Assembly: GCF_004135675.1 (NCBI RefSeq)
Contig: NZ_QHLX01000001.1
Location: 62,001-126,000, forward strand
Origin: Marinitoga lauensis
GTDB taxonomy: Bacteria; Thermotogota; Thermotogae; Petrotogales; Petrotogaceae
Length of the DNA stretch: 64,000 nucleotides
Direction of reading: 5' to 3'
Positions 58,683 to 64,000 of the stretch are shown here, piece by piece (position 1 is the first letter of the stretch; the number at the start of each line of letters is the position of its first letter). The notes under the pieces were generated by a model. It was not told the DNA's origin, did not search any database, and saw nothing but the letters and a program-made list of their open reading frames with translations. Both the position numbers and the translations under genes were made by a program.

Positions 58683-59240
58683 ATGGTGGTTGTTGGAGAT
58701 TTAAAAAAAGGTATGATTATTGTAGTAGATGGTGAATTATATAGAGTATTAGGAATGCAAAAACACTTTACAGGTAGAGGCAGTGGTATTATTAAAACAA
58801 AATTAAAAAATATAAAAACCGGTTATGTTATTGATAAAAATTTTAATTCAGGTGAAAAAGTTGAAGAAGCAGCTTTAGAATATAGACCTGCGGAATATTT
58901 ATATCATGATGGAGATAATTATGTTTTCATGGACTTAAATACTTATGAACAATATTTATTAACAGAAGATGACGTGTCAGATGCAAAAGATTATTTAATT
59001 GATAACTTAGAAGTTACTTTAACATTCTACGAAGAAAAGCCTGTTGGAATTGTTTTACCTACAGTTGTTGTTTTAGAAGTTACTGAAACTGAACCAAACT
59101 TTAAAGGTGATACTGCATCAGGTGGTGGAAAACCAGCTATTTTAGAAACGGGATTAAAAACAACAGTACCATTCTTTGTTGAAGTGGGACAAAAGGTAAA
59201 AATTGACACGAGAACAGGAGAATATATAGAAAGAGCCTGA
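58683..59240 (+). CDS. efp: Elongation factor P
   Basis: The 185-residue protein relieves ribosome stalling at proline runs. The three beta-barrel domains are recognisable ([56 protein letters not shown]). The loop that is post-translationally modified in other bacteria reads HFTGRGSG, with Arg32 where E. coli has the modified lysine. That matches my memory of Thermotoga EF-P. The start follows AGGAGG. The gene is intact. Confidence 0.96.
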   Translation: MVVVGDLKKGMIIVVDGELYRVLGMQKHFTGRGSGIIKTKLKNIKTGYVIDKNFNSGEKVEEAALEYRPAEYLYHDGDNYVFMDLNTYEQYLLTEDDVSDAKDYLIDNLEVTLTFYEEKPVGIVLPTVVVLEVTETEPNFKGDTASGGGKPAILETGLKTTVPFFVEVGQKVKIDTRTGEYIERA

Positions 59241-59253
59241 AAGGAGGGAGAAT

Positions 59254-59700
59254 ATGGCCATTAATGAAAATAATCAATTTGGTGAACTTTCTTTTAGCGA
59301 CACAGCTTTAAAAGAATTGGCCATGAAATCTTATCAATTATTCTTTAAAGAAAACGTACCTGAGTATGAGTTAAACGACAAAGATATCGCTAAGATGATA
59401 AAGATAATTGAAAATGACGATGAAACCATTTCTGTTTACATTAAAACAAAAGCAAAATATGGCACGAGCATAATACAGTTCGCAAAGGATTTACAGGAAT
59501 TTTTAAAATCAGAAGTTGAAAAAATGACAGAGGTACCTGTAAGAAATATAGATATAGTTTTAGATGGATTAATTGTATCTCAAATGGAACAAAATATTGA
59601 AGAATTAGAAAGAACACCTGAGATAGAGAAAAAAAATATAGAAGAAAAAATAGAAGAAGAAGAATTTTATGATGAAAATAATGGGAGTGTTGAAAATTGA
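59254..59700 (+). CDS. Asp23/Gls24 family protein
   Basis: The 148-residue protein has the Asp23 pattern FSDTALKELAMKSYQLFF, then ISVYIKTKAKYGTSIIQFAK and VPVRNIDIVLDGLIV. The acidic tail from about 118 is low complexity. Family members are cytosolic, often near efp-nusB in Firmicutes and Thermotogae. The stop overlaps the start of nusB by four bases, suggesting coupling. Confidence 0.9.
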   Translation: MAINENNQFGELSFSDTALKELAMKSYQLFFKENVPEYELNDKDIAKMIKIIENDDETISVYIKTKAKYGTSIIQFAKDLQEFLKSEVEKMTEVPVRNIDIVLDGLIVSQMEQNIEELERTPEIEKKNIEEKIEEEEFYDENNGSVEN

Positions 59701-60124
59701 TTTCTAAAAGAAGAAAAATTAGAGAAGCTGTTTTAGAGTCTATATTCCAATTAGATTTTAATTATAATGCATCATATGAAGAAATATTAAATTTATTGAG
59801 GGACCTTTTAGAAAATAAAAAGGTCCCTCAAAGCCTAATTGAGGAAGCAGAAGTATATTTAGAAAACATTTTTAATAATAAAAATGATTATGATAATTTA
59901 ATAAAAAATATTTATTAAATTGGGAATTTGATAGAGTAGCAAATATAGAAAAATCAATTTTAAGATTATCTATTTTTGAATTGAAGAACAGAAAAGATAT
60001 ACCGCCAAAGGTAATATTAGATGAAGCTGTAGAATTAGCGAAAAAATATGCAAATGAAAAAAGTGCAAAATTTATAAATGGAATATTGGATAAGCTGGCT
60101 AAAGAAGAATTTAAAAGATTATAG
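59697..60124 (+). CDS. nusB: Transcription antitermination factor NusB
   Basis: About 142 residues after repair: SKRRKIREAVLESIFQLDFN, EAEVYLENIFNNKNDYDNLI, KYLLNWEFDRVANIEKSILR, then IFEL, and DEAVELAKKYANEKSAKFIN, followed by GILD. NusB binds boxA RNA with NusE in rRNA antitermination. It starts with TTG overlapping the Asp23 gene. A missing base in an A run near 59905 breaks the frame. The coding region contains a 14-bp perfect inverted repeat (59796-59831). Confidence 0.9.
59796..59831 (+). repeat. 14-bp perfect inverted repeat inside nusB
   Basis: TTGAGGGACCTTTT (59796-59809) and AAAAGGTCCCTCAA (59818-59831) are separated by eight bases. The hairpin lies in the coding sequence for LRDLLENKKVPQSL. 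Confidence 0.9.
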
Positions 60125-60134
60125 AGGTGATCTG

Positions 60135-61968
60135 ATGAAAGAAAAACCTTTGTATTATGCGATTCGAAAGATGAATTATGAACAATTAGATAGATTCGCA
60201 AATCAAATAAGAAAATATATTTATGAAACGGTAAAGAAAAATACTGGTCATTTATCTTCAAATTTAGGAACCGTTGAATTGACTCTAGCTTTATATAGAA
60301 TTTTTGATCCTGAAAAGGACATTATAATTTGGGATACAAGTCATCAGGCTTATATACATAAATTGTTAACAGGTAGGTGGCATTCTTTTTCTACTTTAAG
60401 ACAAAGAAATGGTATAAGTGGATTTACTAATATATTTGAAAGTAAATACGATTATTTTGGAGCTGGTCATGCTGGAACTTCAATTGCTGCTGCACTAGGT
60501 TATGAATTAGGATATAAAAAGCAAAATGTAGATAAAAATGTTATTGCCATATTTGGCGATGGAGCTATGACAAGTGGTATGATTTTAGAATCATTAAATC
60601 AATTGAAATCTGTTGATTCTAAAATAAAAATAATTTTACTAAATAATGAAATGTCTATTTCTCCAAATGTTGGAGCTTTAGCAAAAATGTTAAACAAAAT
60701 TAGAATTTCAAACGATTATTTTTCTTTTAAAGAAAAATTAAAAGGTTCTCTCGAGAGTACCGATGTAGGACAGGATATTGAAACTGCATTGAAAAAATTA
60801 AAAGATGGTATTAAACATACTGTTTATAATAACACCTTAGGTGTATTTGAAGATATGGGAATTAAATATTACGGTCCTGTTGATGGTCACAATATAAAAG
60901 AATTAGAAAAATATCTGGAATTTATAAAAAACTATAAAGATGGACCATGTATATTACATTTAAAAACAATTAAAGGAAAAGGAATGGAATTTGCTGAAAA
61001 AAATCCAACAAAATTTCATGGAATAAGTAATAAAAAATCAACCAGTATATCTTACTCCAAAATAGTTGGTCATACTTTAAAACATATTGCCAGCAAACAT
61101 AATTTCATTGCATATACAGCAGCAATGGAAGAGGGTACAGGATTAAATGTATTAAAAGAAAAATACCCAGAGAAGGTTATTGATCTTGGTATTACAGAGC
61201 CTTCTATTGTAACTGCTTCTGGAGCAACTCGATTATCTGGTATTTTTACAGTAGTTGATATATATTCCTCATTTATGCAACGAGCATATGATTCTATAAT
61301 TCATGATATTGCATTGCAAAAAATACCTGTATTATTTTTGTTAGATAGAGCTGGTATTGTTGGAGAAGATGGACCAACGCATCATGGAGTCTTTGATATT
61401 TCTTATCTGAGATTAATTCCAAATATCGATATTTTAACTCCTTTAAACGCCCAAGATTTAGCGAATATGATTTTTACATCTTTGAAAAAGATCTGGATAA
61501 ACCAACTTTTATAAGATTTCCACGTGGTGGAGAAAATTTAAATATTGATAAAGTAATTTCAAATTTGAAAATTGTGGATTACTCATGGAAAATTATAAAA
61601 CACGGAAACGACAAAAATGTTATTTTGGTTGTTGGACAATTAGCGGAAGAATATAAAAATTTTTGGAAGAACTTGATGCTACAATAATAGGTGTTAGAAA
61701 TGTAAAAAACATCGATAAACACATATTACAATTATATCTTAAAGATAATACCAATATTATAACAGTAGAAGAAAATAGTTTAAAGGGCGGTTTTAATGAA
61801 GAAATAAAATCTTATATATTAGAAAATAAAATCAAATGTTCTTTACATACTTTTGGTATTAAGGATGAATTTGTTCCACAAGGAATAAGGCATGAACTTT
61901 TGAATGAGTTTGTTGTAAAGCCAGTTGAAATAAAGAAATTATTATATTCTACTGAAAAAATAAAGTAA
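60135..61968 (+). CDS. dxs: 1-deoxy-D-xylulose-5-phosphate synthase
   Basis: About 611 residues after repair. The enzyme uses TPP to join pyruvate and glyceraldehyde 3-phosphate, starting isoprenoid synthesis. Motifs: HLSSNLGTVELTLALYRIF, WDTSHQAYIHKLLTGR, the TPP motif IFGDGAMTSGMILES...NNEMSISPNVGA, YYGPVDGHNIKELEKYL, and FLLDRAGIVGEDGPTHHGVF. Two missing bases (near 61490 and 61663, in A and T runs) break the C-terminal third. It starts with ATG after GAGGTGATC, eleven bases from nusB. Confidence 0.94.
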
Positions 61969-61987
61969 TATGAAAGGGGAGAATAGA

Positions 61988-62551
61988 ATGAAGAAAAGGA
62001 CTGCAATATTAATATTTTTTGTATTGATTATATCCTGGGGATTTTCATTTAATTTATTAACGTTAGGTACATATGGATTTACTTCTTCATCGACATCATT
62101 AGATATTTCAAATTGGGATGATACATTTAAAAAGTTTGATTATTATTCATTTAAAATTGCTATAATGTATCCAGCTGAAGATTCTCCTGAAATGCTTTTT
62201 GGACCATATTTCGGATATACTATTTATGATAATTTGGATAAAACTCAGTTGAAAGATCTAAACTCAATAATAGAAAATACTGGATATGAATTAGGAATTG
62301 TTACTTTATATAATACTGACTTTTTATTTAATACAAAATTTAATGTGATGGCATTGGGTGGTATTCACACAGAAGATCAATTTCAATCATTATCCACTTC
62401 AATAAGTATAAATCTTGGATTATCTTATAAAGTTTCAACTATTGATATTTTTCTTCTTGGAGGATATGAATCCAGATATTTTACAACAGAAAATAAAATG
62501 GTAACAATTAATTATTTGCCAGTATCCATGGGAGTGGAGGTGCTTTTTTAA
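61988..62551 (+). CDS. Secreted small beta-barrel-like protein
   Basis: The 187-residue protein has a clear signal peptide (MKKRTAILIFFVLIISWGFS) and then alternating aromatic/hydrophobic strands (YSFKIAIMYPAED, LFGPYFGYTIYD, SLSTSISINLGLSYKVST, IDIFLLGGYESRYFT). It ends in phenylalanine (MGVEVLF), as outer-membrane barrels often do. It may sit in the toga, but it is shorter than usual porins. The family is unknown. ATG at 61988 follows AAGGGGAGAA, 20 bases after dxs. Confidence 0.75.
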   Translation: MKKRTAILIFFVLIISWGFSFNLLTLGTYGFTSSSTSLDISNWDDTFKKFDYYSFKIAIMYPAEDSPEMLFGPYFGYTIYDNLDKTQLKDLNSIIENTGYELGIVTLYNTDFLFNTKFNVMALGGIHTEDQFQSLSTSISINLGLSYKVSTIDIFLLGGYESRYFTTENKMVTINYLPVSMGVEVLF

Positions 62552-62554
62552 TTA

Positions 62555-64000
62555 ATGAATCTAAAAACATATAATGATCTTGAAATAAATAAAATATTAG
62601 AAATTATATCAGGTTTTTCATCTTCGGTATATGGAAAAAATTTTATTATAAAAAATTTTGAATATATAAAAGATTACGATGTGTTGAAAAATAAGTATGA
62701 AATTATTGAAGAGTTTAACAATTTCATTATAAAATATGGTGAATTTGATTTAAGGGGTATTCCATCCATATATTCTGAAATTGAAAAAATTGAAAATAAT
62801 ATATATTTAACCCCTGTGGAATATAAAAGAATTTCAAACTTTTTATCTCAATCATTAAATATAATAAAAGAAAATAAAACTTTTTTAAAAGGTTATAATA
62901 ATTTAGAAAAAATAATTTTTTCTATACCCGATACTATGGATTATGTAAAATTAGTAGATAAGTCTATCGATGAAGATGGTAACATAAAAGATACCGCAAG
63001 TGATAATTTGAGACAATTAAGAAGAAAAATTGAAACTGTTAAAAAAAACTTATATACTTCATTAAAGCGAATCATATCCAAATATCATAAATACATAGCT
63101 TTGGAGAGACCTACATTAAAAAATAATAGATACTGCATCGTTATAAAATCAGAACATAAAAGTAAAATTGATGGAACTATTATAGCTTATTCCGATAGTG
63201 GTGTTTCGGCATATATAGAGCCATATGAAGTTGGTAGATTAAATTCAGAATTATCAGACTTAATCGCTTCAGAAAAAGCTGAAATTTCAAGAATATTGGG
63301 AAAAATATTTTTAGAAACCAATAAAAATTTGTACAACATAAATAAAACAATAAAAATTATTGAATATATTGATGGATTAAATGCAAAAATAAGATATGCT
63401 AAAAAAAATAGTTATATATTTTCATTACCAAAGAAAAATGAAAATACTATTTATTTAGATGGTATAAGACATCCGTTGATAGAAAAAGAAAAGGTTATTC
63501 CTGTAAATTTAAAATTGCCTGAAAAAAAATTAGGGATGATAATCACAGGTCCAAATACAGGCGGAAAAACTGTGGTATTGAAATCTGTCGGTCTTAGTAT
63601 TGTATTTGCACATTCGGTTTTCCCAATACCAGCATATAATGCCAAAATACCATATTTTAAAAATATTTTTACAGATATAGGTGATGAACAAAGTATTGAA
63701 CAAACATTAAGTACTTTTTCTGCTCATTTAAAAAATGTAAAATTTATTCTTGACAATGCTGATAATAAGTCCCTAATATTAATAGATGAATTAGGAACCG
63801 GAACAGATCCTATTGAAGGTTCTGCGTTAGCATTAGCTATTATTGAAAAGCTAATTGAATTAAATTCAACCTTTTTTGTTACCTCTCATTTATCTGCTGT
63901 AAAAACTTTTTCTATAGAAAACAAAAAACTGTTATCTGCCTCAATGGGATTTGATAAAGAAAATTTATCCCCTACTTATAGACTATTGGTAGGTGTTCCT
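62555..64000 (+). CDS. mutS2: Endonuclease MutS2 (3' end outside window)
   Basis: The first 482 residues are visible, from MNLKTYNDLEINKILEIISG. It lacks the mismatch-binding domain I of MutS, as expected. It has the core (LRQLRRKIETVKKNL, SDSGVSAYIEPYEVGRLNSE), Walker A ITGPNTGGKTVVLKSVGLS, Walker B SLILIDELGTGTDPIEGSAL and FVTSHLSAVKTFS. The Smr nuclease domain would follow beyond the window. In other bacteria MutS2 acts on recombination intermediates or collided ribosomes. ATG at 62555 starts three bases after the preceding stop. No frameshift seen. Confidence 0.94.
   Translation, partial: MNLKTYNDLEINKILEIISGFSSSVYGKNFIIKNFEYIKDYDVLKNKYEIIEEFNNFIIKYGEFDLRGIPSIYSEIEKIENNIYLTPVEYKRISNFLSQSLNIIKENKTFLKGYNNLEKIIFSIPDTMDYVKLVDKSIDEDGNIKDTASDNLRQLRRKIETVKKNLYTSLKRIISKYHKYIALERPTLKNNRYCIVIKSEHKSKIDGTIIAYSDSGVSAYIEPYEVGRLNSELSDLIASEKAEISRILGKIFLETNKNLYNINKTIKIIEYIDGLNAKIRYAKKNSYIFSLPKKNENTIYLDGIRHPLIEKEKVIPVNLKLPEKKLGMIITGPNTGGKTVVLKSVGLSIVFAHSVFPIPAYNAKIPYFKNIFTDIGDEQSIEQTLSTFSAHLKNVKFILDNADNKSLILIDELGTGTDPIEGSALALAIIEKLIELNSTFFVTSHLSAVKTFSIENKKLLSASMGFDKENLSPTYRLLVGVP

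Overview
The window is AT-rich, densely packed bacterial DNA. It looks like a member of the Thermotogota, most like the low-GC Petrotogaceae (Marinitoga-like). I infer this from a Thermotoga-type lysine riboswitch in front of an asd-lysA-dapA-dapB-dapD-lysC operon, a trimeric HydABC [FeFe] hydrogenase, an Mbx/Mrp-like ion-pumping complex with an NfnB-like subunit, and an EF-P with Arg at the loop tip. No database search was possible, so the genus is an inference.

Layout. 1-6582 (minus): lysine biosynthesis operon, from the riboswitch and asd down to a truncated class III aminotransferase. A 35-codon Lys-rich small ORF and tRNA-Ser(GGA) lie just upstream. 7127-17872 (minus): a DNA-processing and defence block, read in the order DIP1984-family coiled-coil protein, structured RNA element, half-size HsdS-like target-recognition protein, AddB, AddA, McrB, McrC. 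18060-19975: a complete IS1634-type insertion sequence with 14-bp terminal inverted repeats and an exact 43-bp target duplication, next to a truncated PD-(D/E)XK nuclease gene. 20495-31491 (minus): an ArsR-type regulator and a 13-gene Mrp + complex I-like operon ending in a NuoI-NfnB fusion. 31725-34348 (minus): CBS-type Mn pyrophosphatase, small ferritin-like protein, unknown protein. 34403-38867 (minus): hydC, [2Fe-2S] ferredoxin, hydB, hydA. 39213-43928 (minus): HD hydrolase, NiaR, threonine aldolase, ComM, broken GNAT protein. 44191-49068 (plus): multisubunit proline dehydrogenase-like flavoprotein complex plus P5C dehydrogenase. 49086-49328: a large inverted-repeat element. 49409-64000: two small Cys-motif proteins, SfsA, AIM24-family protein, NadD/Obg, then a plus-strand housekeeping run (DUF370, ClpP, MutS, PepP, EF-P, Asp23, NusB, Dxs, small barrel-like protein, MutS2).

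How the genes work together. The hydrogenase (Fd + NADH to H2), the Mbx-like complex (Fd to pyridine nucleotide coupled to ion transport) and proline oxidation form an anaerobic redox network. The hydrogenase and Mbx promoter regions share a TTGTGAAAAAA-type motif. The lysine genes are controlled by a transcriptional riboswitch.

Quality warning. About 31 single-base deletions, mostly in homopolymer runs, break around 20 genes, including nusB, mutS, dxs and dapB. Every one is repaired by adding one base. I treat them as sequencing or assembly errors and give the repaired gene extents, rather than calling these genes pseudogenes. The one likely real pseudogene is the nuclease fragment at about 20000-20450.

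The most promising unusual systems are the TRD-AddBA-McrBC operon with its switch-like leader RNA, the IS element whose promoter lies inside a palindrome that can mask its ribosome binding site, the ArsR/Mbx regulatory unit, and the 243-bp inverted-repeat element.
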